The notes: generated by a model from the sequence alone, not told the origin. A DNA stretch of 64,000 nucleotides from Pseudomonadota bacterium (GCA_023423695.1 JAFAFA010000036.1:1-64000), one strand, 5' to 3'. Positions 18,572-27,713 are shown, counted from the stretch's first letter. Made by a program: numbers and translations.

Positions 18572-18678
18572 CGTCATCGGTTTCCCCATCCCCGCGAAGG
18601 CGGGCACCCAGACGCCGCGCATTTTGTCGCAGTCCTTTCAAAGTCTGGATCCCCACCTGCGCGGGGAGGACGATGACG
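18572..18678. repeat. Intergenic palindromic element, family B
   Basis: A 107-bp element bounded by CGTCATCG (18572-18579) and its exact complement CGATGACG (18671-18678). An inner inverted pair CCAGAC / GTCTGG and CCCCGCG-type arms lie inside it. The wording (ccccgcgaaggcggg, ctggatccccacctgcgcgggg) matches a REP-like type widespread in alphaproteobacterial genomes. It sits in the 420-bp ahpC-ahpF gap, which holds no gene. Confidence 0.7.
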
Positions 18679-18836
18679 TTTCGCACTCTTCACTGTTTCA
18701 AAACCGGACCACTCGCCGGAACCGATACGCCCACCCGACTCGATCTCCCGATTCGGGCCATCCAATTCTCCGCCCGGACCGCCGCCACCACGTGCAGGCG
18801 ATCCGCCCCGGACACGAGACGTTGGGAAAGAGAGCC

Positions 18837-20432
18837 ATGCTGGACGCCAATCTGAAGACGCAGTTGAAGGCTTACCTGGAGCGCATCACCCATCCGATCA
18901 CCCTGGTCGCGTCGCTGGACAGCGGGGCGAAGTCGCAGGAGATGCTGGGCCTGCTGGAAGACATCGCCTCGCTGTCCGACAAGATCACGCTGGACCGCAA
19001 CGGCGCCGACGCCCGCCGGCCCTCCTTCGCGATCAACCGCGACGGCAGCGACATCGGCGTCACCTTCGCCGGCCTGCCGATGGGGCACGAGTTCAACTCG
19101 CTGGTGCTGGCGCTGCTGCAGGTCGGCGGCCACCCGTCCAAGGAATCCGAGGAGCTGCTGGAGCAAATCCGCAATCTCGACGGTGATTTCCGCTTCGAGA
19201 CCTATTTCTCGCTGTCCTGCCAGAACTGCCCGGACGTGGTCCAGGCCCTTAACCTGATGAGCGCGCTGAACCCGCGGATCAAGCATGTCGCCATCGACGG
19301 CGCGCTGTTCCAGCAGGAGGTCGAGCAGCGTCAGGTGATGGCCGTCCCCACCGTCTTCCTGAACGGCGAGCCCTTCGCCCAGGGCCGCATGGACGTGGCG
19401 CAGATCGTTGCCAAGCTCGACACTGGCGCCGTCGCCCGCGCCGCCGAGAAGATCAAGGCCAAGGCCCCCTTCGAGGTTCTGGTGATCGGCGGCGGCCCCG
19501 CCGGCGCCGCGGCCGCCATCTATGCCGCCCGCAAGGGCATCCGCACCGGCGTCGCGGCCGAGCGGTTCGGCGGTCAGGTGCTCGACACCATGGCGATCGA
19601 GAACTTCATCTCGGTCTCCCACACCGAGGGGCCGAAGCTGGCCGCGGCGCTGGAACAGCACGTCAAGGACTATGAGGTCGACGTGATGAACCTGCAGACC
19701 GCCACCGCCCTGGTGCCGGCCGCGCAGGAAGGCGGGCTGATCGAGGTGAAGCTGGCCAGCGGCGCCTCGCTGAAGTCCCGCACGGTGGTGCTGTCGACCG
19801 GCGCCCGCTGGCGCTCGATGAATGTCCCGGGCGAGGCGGAATACCGCAACAAGGGCGTTGCCTATTGCCCGCATTGCGACGGCCCGCTGTTCAAGGGCAA
19901 GCGCGTGGCGGTGATCGGCGGCGGCAACTCCGGCGTGGAGGCGGCGATCGACCTCGCTGGCATCGTCTCGCACGTCACGCTGATCGAGTTCGACAGCCAG
20001 CTGCGTGCCGACGCGGTTCTGCAGCGCAAGCTGCACAGCCTGCCCAACGTGACCGTTCTCCTCTCGGCCCAGACCACCGAGGTGCATGGCGACGGCAGCA
20101 AGGTCGTCGGCCTGTCCTACAAGGACCGCAACAGCGGCGAGTTGAAGCGGGTGGATCTGGAAGGCATCTTCGTGCAGATCGGTCTGGTGCCGAACACCGA
20201 ATGGCTGAAGGGCACGCTGGCACTGAGCCCGCGCGGCGAAATCGAGGTGGACAACCGCGGCCAGACCTCCCTGCCGGGCGTGTTCGCCGCCGGCGACGCG
20301 ACGACGGTGCCGTTCAAGCAGATCGTCATCGCCATGGGCGAAGGTGCGAAGGCCGCGCTGGCCGCCTTCGACCACCTGATCCGCACGGTGCCGGCCGAGG
20401 AAGCCGCGCGGGAGAGCGTCGCGGCGGAGTGA
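18837..20432 (+). CDS. ahpF: Alkyl hydroperoxide reductase subunit F
   Basis: An FAD disulfide reductase that passes electrons from NADH to AhpC. The 531-residue protein contains a tandem thioredoxin-fold N-terminus with SCQNCPD (redox cysteines 128 and 131), an FAD motif VIGGGPAGAAAAIYAARKG, a second redox pair in YCPHCDGP and the NADH motif IGGGNSGVEAA. The ATG at 18837 is preceded by GGGAAAGAGAG and gives the standard E. coli-like length; an upstream in-frame start would read through repeat sequence. Confidence 0.97.
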   Translation: MLDANLKTQLKAYLERITHPITLVASLDSGAKSQEMLGLLEDIASLSDKITLDRNGADARRPSFAINRDGSDIGVTFAGLPMGHEFNSLVLALLQVGGHPSKESEELLEQIRNLDGDFRFETYFSLSCQNCPDVVQALNLMSALNPRIKHVAIDGALFQQEVEQRQVMAVPTVFLNGEPFAQGRMDVAQIVAKLDTGAVARAAEKIKAKAPFEVLVIGGGPAGAAAAIYAARKGIRTGVAAERFGGQVLDTMAIENFISVSHTEGPKLAAALEQHVKDYEVDVMNLQTATALVPAAQEGGLIEVKLASGASLKSRTVVLSTGARWRSMNVPGEAEYRNKGVAYCPHCDGPLFKGKRVAVIGGGNSGVEAAIDLAGIVSHVTLIEFDSQLRADAVLQRKLHSLPNVTVLLSAQTTEVHGDGSKVVGLSYKDRNSGELKRVDLEGIFVQIGLVPNTEWLKGTLALSPRGEIEVDNRGQTSLPGVFAAGDATTVPFKQIVIAMGEGAKAALAAFDHLIRTVPAEEAARESVAAE

Positions 20433-20463
20433 ACGGGGTTATTGCGAAGCGTAGGCTTCGGGT

Positions 20464-20630
20464 GCCCCCTCCTAACCTCCCCCGCTCTCAGCGGACCTAC
20501 GGTCCGCCTGTCGCGTCAGCACAAAGCATAGCTTTGTGCGAGAGCTGGGCGGGGGAGGGACTTCCGCCGAACGCCGACAAACGTCCAATCCCCTCCCCCG
20601 CCCAGCGGGGGAGGGTCAGGGTGGGGGTCT
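20464..20630. repeat. Family A palindrome with branched insert, copy 3
   Basis: The family A ends and hairpins enclose an insert shared almost base for base with the copy at 46501-46684. The insert has an outer stem GCTCTC (20484-20489) / GAGAGC (20540-20545), a hairpin GCGGACC-TAC-GGTCCGC (20491-20507) and a hairpin GCACAAAGC-ATA-GCTTTGTGC (20519-20539). It lies between the convergent ahpF and the next gene. Confidence 0.85.
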
Positions 20631-20654
20631 AACGTTGCAAGGATCCAACGCCCC

Positions 20655-21020
20655 TCACCCCTTCTTCACCGCGGCCTTCTCCGTGTCGACCGCCTCCAGA
20701 ATCCGCTGCAACGCCTCGGTGCTCAGTGGAGAGTCCATCGTCAGGCTGTCCCCGAATTTGCGCAGCGCGCCGATGGCGCGTCGGCGGGCGATGAAGTCGT
20801 CGTCGCCCGGCTCGAACGGCTCGACCACCGGACCCTTGTAGTAGCTGCCGCGGAAGCCCCACTGGCGGCGCCCGTCGGCGCGCCATTCGCTGCCGTCGGA
20901 CAGCACCATGCAGCGCCCTCCTTCGGTGTAGCGCTCCACCGTGGCGGTGGATTGCGGAATGGACTGGCCGCTGCGGATCGTCACGCGGTCGCCGACGCGG
21001 AAGCTGGCGGCAGTGAACAT
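20655..21020 (-). CDS. Hypothetical 121-residue protein
   Basis: Not recognised. The ATG at 21020 has a good ribosome site (GGGGAGA) five bases upstream, and the codon use matches the surroundings. The first 70 residues look like a small beta-barrel (FRVGDRVTIRSG, CMVLSDGSEWRADGRRQWGF, then SYYKGPVVEPFEPGDDDF), similar in style to SH3-like or CarD/KOW-type folds. The last 45 residues are helical and basic near the end (EKAAVKKG). No signal peptide, so it is probably cytoplasmic. A conserved hypothetical seems likely, but I cannot name a family. Confidence 0.7.
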   Translation of the reverse strand: MFTAASFRVGDRVTIRSGQSIPQSTATVERYTEGGRCMVLSDGSEWRADGRRQWGFRGSYYKGPVVEPFEPGDDDFIARRRAIGALRKFGDSLTMDSPLSTEALQRILEAVDTEKAAVKKG

Positions 21021-21119
21021 GCTGTCTCCCCAATTGGCGCTGGCCCTCTCAACCGGACCGGAGCGCCGCAAAAATTCCGAAGACGCTGTTTTCCACCAGT
21101 TGCTCCGGCAAATCCAGCC

Positions 21120-22091
21120 CTACAGAGCAAAACTCGCCACCACGGGCGCATGGTAGCTGACCGGCGAGGGCTCGTCGGCGTGATCGACCTCGTCGGTCAG
21201 ATCCTCGTTGTGGATGGCGACCTCCTGCAGCCGCTCGGTCAACCGGGGCGAGGTCATCAGATGGTCCAGCAGCACCGGCGTGCCGGCATGCAGGACGGTG
21301 TAGCGCCGCTCGTCGGGGATCGCCTGCTCCAGCGGCTCCAGCACGCGGTTCGCCAGATCCGGGTTGCCGGTGAAGTCGGGGGCGGCGCGGATGATGCGGA
21401 CGGCGGTCTGCTCCAGGTCGGCGTTGCAGTCGCCGGCAACCACGATCAGCGCGTCGGGATCGGCGTCGAACAGCCGGTCGACCGCCATGCGCGTCTCCAG
21501 CGCCTGCCCCGTCCGCTTGATCGAGGCCAGATAGAATCCCTCGGCCCAGCCGGACGCCGTCTTCCAGGTCTGGGCATCGGCCTTCTGCCCCGGCACCGGG
21601 GCGGCGATGGGCGCGCGCAGATGCAGGTCGAAGACATGCAGGATGCGCCCCTGCGGCATCTCCACCTCGGCATGCAGGACCGGCCGGTCCCAGCCGACCT
21701 CGGTCTCCGTGTCCGGCGCCGGGTCGGCGGTGGCGAGGCGCACGCGGGCCGGCGGCACCAGATGATGACGCAGCAGCCGCGCCGCCCTGATCGGCCAGCG
21801 GCTGACGATCACCGGGTTGTGACGGTCGGCCGGCGACTCGGCATCACCGGCGGTGACATGGTAATCGGCGTAGCGCGTGCCCTCCAGCAGGCGGGTGAGC
21901 GCACGCAAGGTCCGCGGCTCGCTCTTCACCGGGTGCTGGGCGTCGACCTCCTGCAGGCAGAGGATGTCGGCCTCCAGCCGCTCCAGCTGCGGGCGCAGGG
22001 TGGCGATCCGCGCTTCGAAGGGCGGCTCGTCGACATCGTCGTCCAGGTTTTCCAGGTTGAAGGTGGCGATCCGGAACAGCGTGTCGGCCAT
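21120..22091 (-). CDS. Endonuclease/exonuclease/phosphatase (EEP) family protein
   Basis: A 323-residue metal-dependent phosphohydrolase of the EEP fold (DNase I, exonuclease III and sphingomyelinase relatives). Motifs appear in order: TFNLEN (10-15), LQEVD (46-50, metal Glu), DLHLRAP, GDCNAD (catalytic Asp/Asn) and a terminal SYHAPVVASF with the catalytic histidine. No signal peptide is visible, so it acts in the cytoplasm. The substrate (DNA, phospholipid or inositol phosphate) cannot be read from the sequence. Confidence 0.88.
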   Translation of the reverse strand: MADTLFRIATFNLENLDDDVDEPPFEARIATLRPQLERLEADILCLQEVDAQHPVKSEPRTLRALTRLLEGTRYADYHVTAGDAESPADRHNPVIVSRWPIRAARLLRHHLVPPARVRLATADPAPDTETEVGWDRPVLHAEVEMPQGRILHVFDLHLRAPIAAPVPGQKADAQTWKTASGWAEGFYLASIKRTGQALETRMAVDRLFDADPDALIVVAGDCNADLEQTAVRIIRAAPDFTGNPDLANRVLEPLEQAIPDERRYTVLHAGTPVLLDHLMTSPRLTERLQEVAIHNEDLTDEVDHADEPSPVSYHAPVVASFAL

Positions 22092-22162
22092 GAAGGGCTC
22101 CGCGGAAGGACGGCGGGTATCGGCAGCGCGCCGGTGGATCGGGGCGCTGCCGGTCGAGCTTA

Positions 22163-22813
22163 TCAGAACAGCTCGACGTCGCCTTCGATCCGCGTCCGGC
22201 CCAGATGTTCCATGTAGGACGACTCGTTGCGGGCGATGTCGTGCAGGATTTCGCCGCCGATCAGCCGGCGCTGGCTGCGCCCGCTGGTGGGGAAGAAGCG
22301 CACGGCGCGCGGAGTGGCGCCGCCGACGTCCCAGCTGACGGTGGGGATGCCTTCCGTCGCCAGATACTCCATCACGAATTCGACGTTGCGCCGGCCGATG
22401 TTGGCGGTGCGCAGCGTGTTCAGGTTGACGTTGGCGCCGCCGAATACCTTGGCGCGCAGCCGGTCGCGCCGGCCGGTGACGGTCAGCAGCCGGTTGATCA
22501 GGTGCTCCATCGCCGTGGCGCCGTAGCGGGACGACAGCGACAGCGCGTCCATCCCGGCATCGGGCAGCAGGAAATGGTTCATGCCGCCGATCTCCGCCAC
22601 CGGATCGTACAGGCAGGCGGCGACGCAGGAGCCCAGTGTGGTGGTGATGACGACGTTCGGGTCGTCGGTGACGACACAGCCGCCGACGACGATGTTGACG
22701 ACCTCCGCCCCCAGCCGCTGGTCATGGTAGCGGTTGGCGGCGACGTCCTGCCGTTCCAGCCTGCGGCGCAGGACGCTGCGTGCGGTAGAGGTGCAGGAAC
22801 TGGCTGTCATCAT
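22163..22813 (-). CDS. cheD: Chemoreceptor glutamine deamidase CheD
   Basis: Converts specific glutamines of chemoreceptors to glutamate, tuning adaptation, and in some bacteria partners CheC. In 216 residues the catalytic Cys63 sits in TTLGSCVAACLYD and the catalytic His80 in GGMNHFLLP, both as in known CheD enzymes; the later ANIGRRNVEFV block is also typical. The start at 22813 (MMTASS) is preferred over one at 22933, which would read through an AT-rich promoter-like region. No other che genes are adjacent, although three chemoreceptors lie elsewhere in the window. Confidence 0.93.
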   Translation of the reverse strand: MMTASSCTSTARSVLRRRLERQDVAANRYHDQRLGAEVVNIVVGGCVVTDDPNVVITTTLGSCVAACLYDPVAEIGGMNHFLLPDAGMDALSLSSRYGATAMEHLINRLLTVTGRRDRLRAKVFGGANVNLNTLRTANIGRRNVEFVMEYLATEGIPTVSWDVGGATPRAVRFFPTSGRSQRRLIGGEILHDIARNESSYMEHLGRTRIEGDVELF

Positions 22814-22957
22814 CGGTTCTGGCACTCTCGCTGCCGAATGGGAACTGATTTGGTTCGGATGGACGGGCATTGATCCGCCTGCGGCGGGTTTGTATCGGAT
22901 CGACTTTGCCTTGCATTTTAACGGACACGTCATAGTCGGCCGTATGACCTATGTCAG

Positions 22958-24409
22958 TCAATAGGTTAAAACCCACCTCTCCAATAGTCCGGCCTGCAAG
23001 GCACGGGCGTCCGCGGCCCAGGCACGCGCGTCGGACGGGATGGCGGTCACCCGGCGGTCCAGCGCGGCGTCCATCGCCGCCCGGCGCCCGGCATCGGCGA
23101 TGAACAGAACGAAGCCCAGACGCCGGCCGCTGGCCGCCGTCAGCAGCCCGGCCAAGCTTTTGACATAGGCCAGGGTCCCGGATTTGGCCCGGACACCGGG
23201 CGGCAGCGCCTTGCCGTCCTCCTCCCCCGGCAGCAGGTCCCACAACGCCGGCCCGCCGGCCCGCAGCAGCGCCGACATCTGCCGTGGCGTGGCACGCGAC
23301 CCGGTGCCCAACCCCGAATGGTTGGCCAGCCGCAGCCCGCTCCACCCGGCTCCGTCCAGCGGTTGCCGCGCCAGCAGGCCCTGCAGCAGCGCCGCGGAGC
23401 GCGCGAGTGTCGCAATGGCCGGATCCTGCCGGCGCGCGGCGGACAGCCCGATCACCTCCGCCGACAGGTTGTTGGAATGGCGCAGAAGTCCGCGCACCAG
23501 TTCCGCCAGCGGCAGGCTGTCCAGGGTGGCGACCGGCACCGCCCGGGCCGGCGCCGGTCCCGGCAGGGGCGGCGGCAGGGCGATGCCGGCATCGGCGGCC
23601 AGCCGGCGGAACAGCGTGGCGGCGGCCAGTCCCGGCCGGGCCACCGGCACCCAGGCCGCCCCGGCCTCGCCCGCAGCCCCGCCCCTGGCCGGCGGCATCA
23701 TGCGCCAGCGGTCGGCCCCATCCGGCAGCAGGGGGAAGCGGCCGCCCGCCGCCATCGGCAGGACGGTGACGCTGTCCAGCGGCAGCCGTCCGGCATCGGC
23801 GACGGTCAGCGCCTCCGGCCCGCTCCGGCCGCCACGCCCCCAGCTCAGCAGGGCACGGTTGTAGTTCAGCGACAGCGCCCCGGCGCCCGTGTTGTAGGGA
23901 GCGGCCCAAGGCTGGCCGGAATCGATCTCCGCCAGTTCGGGCAGCAGCGTGGCGTCGTAGAGGAAGCGCCCCTCCACCCGGCGCAGCCCGGCCGCCCGCG
24001 CCTGGTCGAGCAGGTTCAGCAGCCCCTCCGTCGCCAGGGCCGGGTCGCCGCCGCCCTGCAGGATCAGGTCGCCGCGCAGCACCCCGTCGGCAGGCAGTCG
24101 GGCAGAAACAGGGCCGCCGGAACCGGAGCTTCCGAGCAACCGGGTGGTGAACCGGTGGTCCGGTCCCAGCAGAGCCAGCGCCGCCGAGGCGGTCGGCAGT
24201 TTGGCCACCGAGGCCGGGATGAAGGGGGTGTCGGCCTCCCGCGCCTCCACCGCCCTGCCGCTTTCGGGGTCGAACAGGATATAGCCGACCGCGGTGCCTT
24301 CGGGGCCCCGCCCCTCGAAATCAACGGTTGCAGCATGGGAAGACCGCGCCACTGCGGGCAGAGCGAGGCTGCCGAGCAGGCCGAGGAACGGGCGGCGGCC
24401 CAGCGGCAT
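22958..24409 (-). CDS. dacB: D-alanyl-D-alanine carboxypeptidase/endopeptidase (PBP4 type)
   Basis: A periplasmic peptidoglycan hydrolase of the S13 family. In 483 residues the three active-site motifs are present: SVAK (67-70), SNN in RHSNNLSAE, and KSGT near the C-terminus. The N-terminus GRRPFLGLLGSLALP looks like a twin-arginine signal followed by a hydrophobic core and an SHA cleavage region. The ATG at 24409 places the Arg pair near the start; a longer in-frame start up to 24847 would overlap the divergent FHA gene. CheD follows 144 bp downstream on the same strand. Confidence 0.9.
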   Translation of the reverse strand: MPLGRRPFLGLLGSLALPAVARSSHAATVDFEGRGPEGTAVGYILFDPESGRAVEAREADTPFIPASVAKLPTASAALALLGPDHRFTTRLLGSSGSGGPVSARLPADGVLRGDLILQGGGDPALATEGLLNLLDQARAAGLRRVEGRFLYDATLLPELAEIDSGQPWAAPYNTGAGALSLNYNRALLSWGRGGRSGPEALTVADAGRLPLDSVTVLPMAAGGRFPLLPDGADRWRMMPPARGGAAGEAGAAWVPVARPGLAAATLFRRLAADAGIALPPPLPGPAPARAVPVATLDSLPLAELVRGLLRHSNNLSAEVIGLSAARRQDPAIATLARSAALLQGLLARQPLDGAGWSGLRLANHSGLGTGSRATPRQMSALLRAGGPALWDLLPGEEDGKALPPGVRAKSGTLAYVKSLAGLLTAASGRRLGFVLFIADAGRRAAMDAALDRRVTAIPSDARAWAADARALQAGLLERWVLTY

Positions 24410-24587
24410 CGCCAGGGGGCGGCGCTTCGAATCGGCGCGGTCGGAATCGGGAAGGACTGTCAAGGGTCGGGTCTTTCCGCTTCTGATGCAGGGTTTCATA
24501 AAGTATTTTGGGGAAAAATCGCTGGAAATCGCGAGCCGGGACGTAGCCGGGCAGCAGTCCGACAGGGGCAGGCCGAAGGGGGACGGT

Positions 24588-26450
24588 ATGGCGATGTCCA
24601 AGCGGCGCGAGGCGCGCTTCGAGGTGGTGGTCGAACAGGGCGGCAAACCCAACATCGACGGCGTCTTCGACGACGAGAAGTCGGCGACGGAGCGTGCCAA
24701 CTTCCTGCTGCGCCTCGCCAAGTTCCCGGTGGTGCGGGTGGTGAAGGTCACCGGCACCGGCCGGGAAGAGACGATCTTCCAGAAATCCTCCTCCGGCGGC
24801 GCCAAGCTGACCACCATCTCTCCGATCGAAGAGGCCAACCTCTGCACCAGTGTGCTGCAGGTCTTTTCCTTCGACAGCCGGATGACCCTGCTGCGGCTGC
24901 TGCGCGGTTATTGGGACGACCAGGGCGTCATTCCGTCGGAGCAGCTTCATCGCTACTATCCGTTGCGCTACTTCGAGCGGGAGGCACTGCTGTTCAACCC
25001 GGCGGTCAGCCGGCTCGCCGCCATCCAGGCGCCGATGCTGGGGCTGAAGCCGCATGAACGTTACGACCAGATCATCCGCCTGTTCAACGGGCTGAAGGAA
25101 CTCGCCCAGGCGTCCGACACGCTGGCTCCTTTCGATCAGGCGCTGATGCGCGGCGGCATATCCGGTCTGCTGCTGGCCGCGGTCGACCGCCCCGTGGAAG
25201 AGCGCGACCGCATCGTCACCCACGCCTTCGGCACGCTGCTGGAGCCGCAGCGCGACTGGGGGGCCAAGCTGGCTGCGGTGCTGCGCCTGCACCGGGATGG
25301 CGACGGCGAGAACAGCCGGCTGGTGGACGAGTTCGCGGCGGAGATCGTCGATGGACGGGAGCCGATCCGCGCGCTGATCGGCTATGCGCCCGACCTGGGC
25401 TCCGCCATCCTGGCGCTGATGGCCGCCCTGCGCGGCGATCTGGACGACCGCCTGCCCCACACTGAACCGCTGCTGGCCCTGTCCGATGTTCTGGCGTCGG
25501 GCGCGGCGGAAGGCGCCTTTCCCCGGACGCGGGAAGCTCTGCTCAACCGCATCCGCGGCGGGCTGGACGGGTTGACACCGCTGACCCGCACCGGGCCGGC
25601 CAGCGACGCCCGCGCCTTCGGCGCCATCGTCGACGGAATGATCGCCTTCGACGGCTTCATGGGCGGTCCGGCCATGGCGGAATCGCTGACCCGCCGCGGC
25701 AAGACGGTGTGGGCGGCCGGCGGCAGCGACTTGCCCTTCGAGGAAACGATGATGCGGCTGGCCGGACGCTTCAACACCGCGGCCGGGCGGCTGGGCTACC
25801 TGCTGGACCTCGGCACCAGCGCCTACGGCCACCGCAAGATCAGCACCGTCATCCAGCATGTCGCCGACGAATTCGGCCGGGTGAAATCGGCCGCCGAACT
25901 CGCCGCCCCCGGCGCCTCGCTCCAGGAGGTGCGCGAGGGGCTGGGCCGCCGCCTGCGCGCCGCCGGCATCCCGCGGGCCCTGGCCGACGGGCTGATCGCC
26001 AAGATCGCCGCCATCCCCGACGAGCAGCGGATGTCGGTGACCGGCAGCGGCATCCTGGCCGGATCGCGCATCGCCCCTCCGATACCGGAGGTGACGGTCG
26101 ATCTGCAGGCGCCGCCCGCGCCGCGCCTGACGCTGAGCTTCCAGGGCCGGACGGTCGCCCTGCCCGATGCCGGCGGCGACATCGTGATCGGCCGCGCCGC
26201 AGACTGCGGCATCGTGCTGGACCATGCCTCCGCCTCGCGCCGCCATGCGGTGGTGCGGCTGCGCGACGGCGCCTTCACGTTGGAGGATCTCAGCCGCAAC
26301 GGCACCCGTCTGGTGCGCCAGAACGGCGAACAGCGCCTGCTGAAGCTGGGCGACGTGGTGCCGCTGTCCGGCCGGGGGGAGATCGTCATCGGCTCCCTCG
26401 ACCTCGGCGAACATCCGGCGCGGATCGCCTGGGACGTGTCGGCGCGATAG
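24588..26450 (+). CDS. FHA-domain protein with a large uncharacterised N-terminal region
   Basis: A 620-residue, apparently cytoplasmic protein. The C-terminal FHA domain (about 513-602) keeps the phosphothreonine-binding signature: GR (535-536), SRRH (550-553) and NGT (571-573). The first 500 residues are mostly helical with no motif I can name. The start at 24588 has an AAGGGGG ribosome site; a stop-free upstream stretch is probably not coding. FHA proteins read threonine-phosphorylated partners, so a Ser/Thr kinase or type VI-like signalling link is possible, but none is nearby. Confidence 0.85.
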   Translation: MAMSKRREARFEVVVEQGGKPNIDGVFDDEKSATERANFLLRLAKFPVVRVVKVTGTGREETIFQKSSSGGAKLTTISPIEEANLCTSVLQVFSFDSRMTLLRLLRGYWDDQGVIPSEQLHRYYPLRYFEREALLFNPAVSRLAAIQAPMLGLKPHERYDQIIRLFNGLKELAQASDTLAPFDQALMRGGISGLLLAAVDRPVEERDRIVTHAFGTLLEPQRDWGAKLAAVLRLHRDGDGENSRLVDEFAAEIVDGREPIRALIGYAPDLGSAILALMAALRGDLDDRLPHTEPLLALSDVLASGAAEGAFPRTREALLNRIRGGLDGLTPLTRTGPASDARAFGAIVDGMIAFDGFMGGPAMAESLTRRGKTVWAAGGSDLPFEETMMRLAGRFNTAAGRLGYLLDLGTSAYGHRKISTVIQHVADEFGRVKSAAELAAPGASLQEVREGLGRRLRAAGIPRALADGLIAKIAAIPDEQRMSVTGSGILAGSRIAPPIPEVTVDLQAPPAPRLTLSFQGRTVALPDAGGDIVIGRAADCGIVLDHASASRRHAVVRLRDGAFTLEDLSRNGTRLVRQNGEQRLLKLGDVVPLSGRGEIVIGSLDLGEHPARIAWDVSAR

Positions 26451-26468
26451 CGTGGGCGCGTCAGCGGA

Positions 26469-27713
26469 TCAGTCGCCCGCGCAGGCTTCGGCCAGCCGGG
26501 CGTCGGCGGCACGGCCGGTGGCGCGGTCGTCCAGCATCGCCACCGCCCACACCGCCAGACCGCCCAGCGCCAGCGCCGCACCGACCCAGCCGGTGGAGGT
26601 CCAGCCCCAGCCGGCGGCGATCGCCATGCCGCCCAGCCAGGGGCCGAGCGCGTTGGCGGCGTTGAAGGCGCTGTGGTTCAGCGCCGCGGCCAGCGTCTGC
26701 GCATCCTCCGCCACATCCATCAGCCGGGCCTGCAGCGGGGTGCCGAGCCCGCCGCCGCAGCCGATCATGAACACCACGACCGATACCAGCCAGACATTGC
26801 CGGCGGCGAAGGGATAGAGCGCCAGCGAGCCGGCGCTCCACAGCAGGATGACGGCGACGGTCGGCATCAGGGCGCGGTCGGCGGCCCAGGCGCTGACCAG
26901 TGTGCCGACGGTCATGCCGGCGCCGAACACCGCCAGCACCACCGGCACCGCCGACGGCGAGACCTGCGTCACCTCCATCAGGGTCGAGGCGACATAGGTG
27001 TAGACGGCGAACATGCCGCCGAAGCCGATGGCGCCGATGCCCAACGTCAGCCAGACCTGCCGCCGCTTCAGCGCGCCCAGCTCGCGCAACGGGCTGGCGT
27101 CCGGGTGCGGGCGGTCGTTGGGGGCGAAGATCCAGACCAGCAGCACGGTCAGCAGGGCCAGCAGCCCGACGACGCCGAAGCCCCAGCGCCAGCCCATCGC
27201 CTGCCCGATCCAGTTCGCCATCGGCACGCCGACGATGGTCGCCACCGTCAGCCCCAGCATGGTCCGCGACACCGCCTGCGCCCGGCGCTGCGGCGGCACC
27301 AGCGATGCCGCGACCAGGGCGGCCACGCCGAAATAGGCGCCGTGCGGCAGGCCGCTCAGGAAGCGGAAGACCAGCATCCAGCCATAGGAGGGCGAAAAGG
27401 CGCTCGCCACATTGGCGGCGGCGAAGACCGCCATCAGCCCGATCAGCAGGGTCCGCCGCGACAGCCGCGCCGCCAGCACCGCGATCACCGGCGCGCCCAC
27501 CACCACGCCCAGCGCATAGGCGCTGATGACGTGACCGGCGGTCGGCTCGTCGACGCCGAGGCCCCGGGCGAAATAGGGTAGCAGGCTCATCGTCGCGAAT
27601 TCGGTCGTTCCGATGGCGAAACCGCCCATGGCGAGCGCCAGAAGCACCAGCCGGGGATGGGCCGCCACCTGTGCCCCTGCACGCATGTCGCCGTGATGGC
27701 CGGCAGAAGCCAT
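26469..27713 (-). CDS. MFS transporter, DHA1 (AraJ/YdhP-like) drug or sugar efflux family
   Basis: A 414-residue inner-membrane protein with 12 predicted membrane helices. The opening segment GGFAIGTTEFATMSLLP and the loop following helix 2 (LAARLSRRTLL) match the DHA1 subfamily that includes AraJ, YdhP and chloramphenicol exporters. It probably expels small hydrophobic compounds or sugars by proton antiport. It converges with the FHA gene, leaving only an 18-bp gap. Confidence 0.9.
   Translation of the reverse strand: MASAGHHGDMRAGAQVAAHPRLVLLALAMGGFAIGTTEFATMSLLPYFARGLGVDEPTAGHVISAYALGVVVGAPVIAVLAARLSRRTLLIGLMAVFAAANVASAFSPSYGWMLVFRFLSGLPHGAYFGVAALVAASLVPPQRRAQAVSRTMLGLTVATIVGVPMANWIGQAMGWRWGFGVVGLLALLTVLLVWIFAPNDRPHPDASPLRELGALKRRQVWLTLGIGAIGFGGMFAVYTYVASTLMEVTQVSPSAVPVVLAVFGAGMTVGTLVSAWAADRALMPTVAVILLWSAGSLALYPFAAGNVWLVSVVVFMIGCGGGLGTPLQARLMDVAEDAQTLAAALNHSAFNAANALGPWLGGMAIAAGWGWTSTGWVGAALALGGLAVWAVAMLDDRATGRAADARLAEACAGD

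Noticed and set aside
20484..20545. tRNA-like or small RNA gene suggested by the branched fold
   Set aside because: It has only two arms, no acceptor/CCA or T-loop consensus, and occurs as an insert in repeat elements, so a repeat explanation is simpler.
22861..22920. Possible sigma-28 promoter for cheD (TAAA ... CCGATA on the minus strand)
   Set aside because: The spacing between TAAA and the CCGATA word is about two bases too long and the -10 matches only partly.
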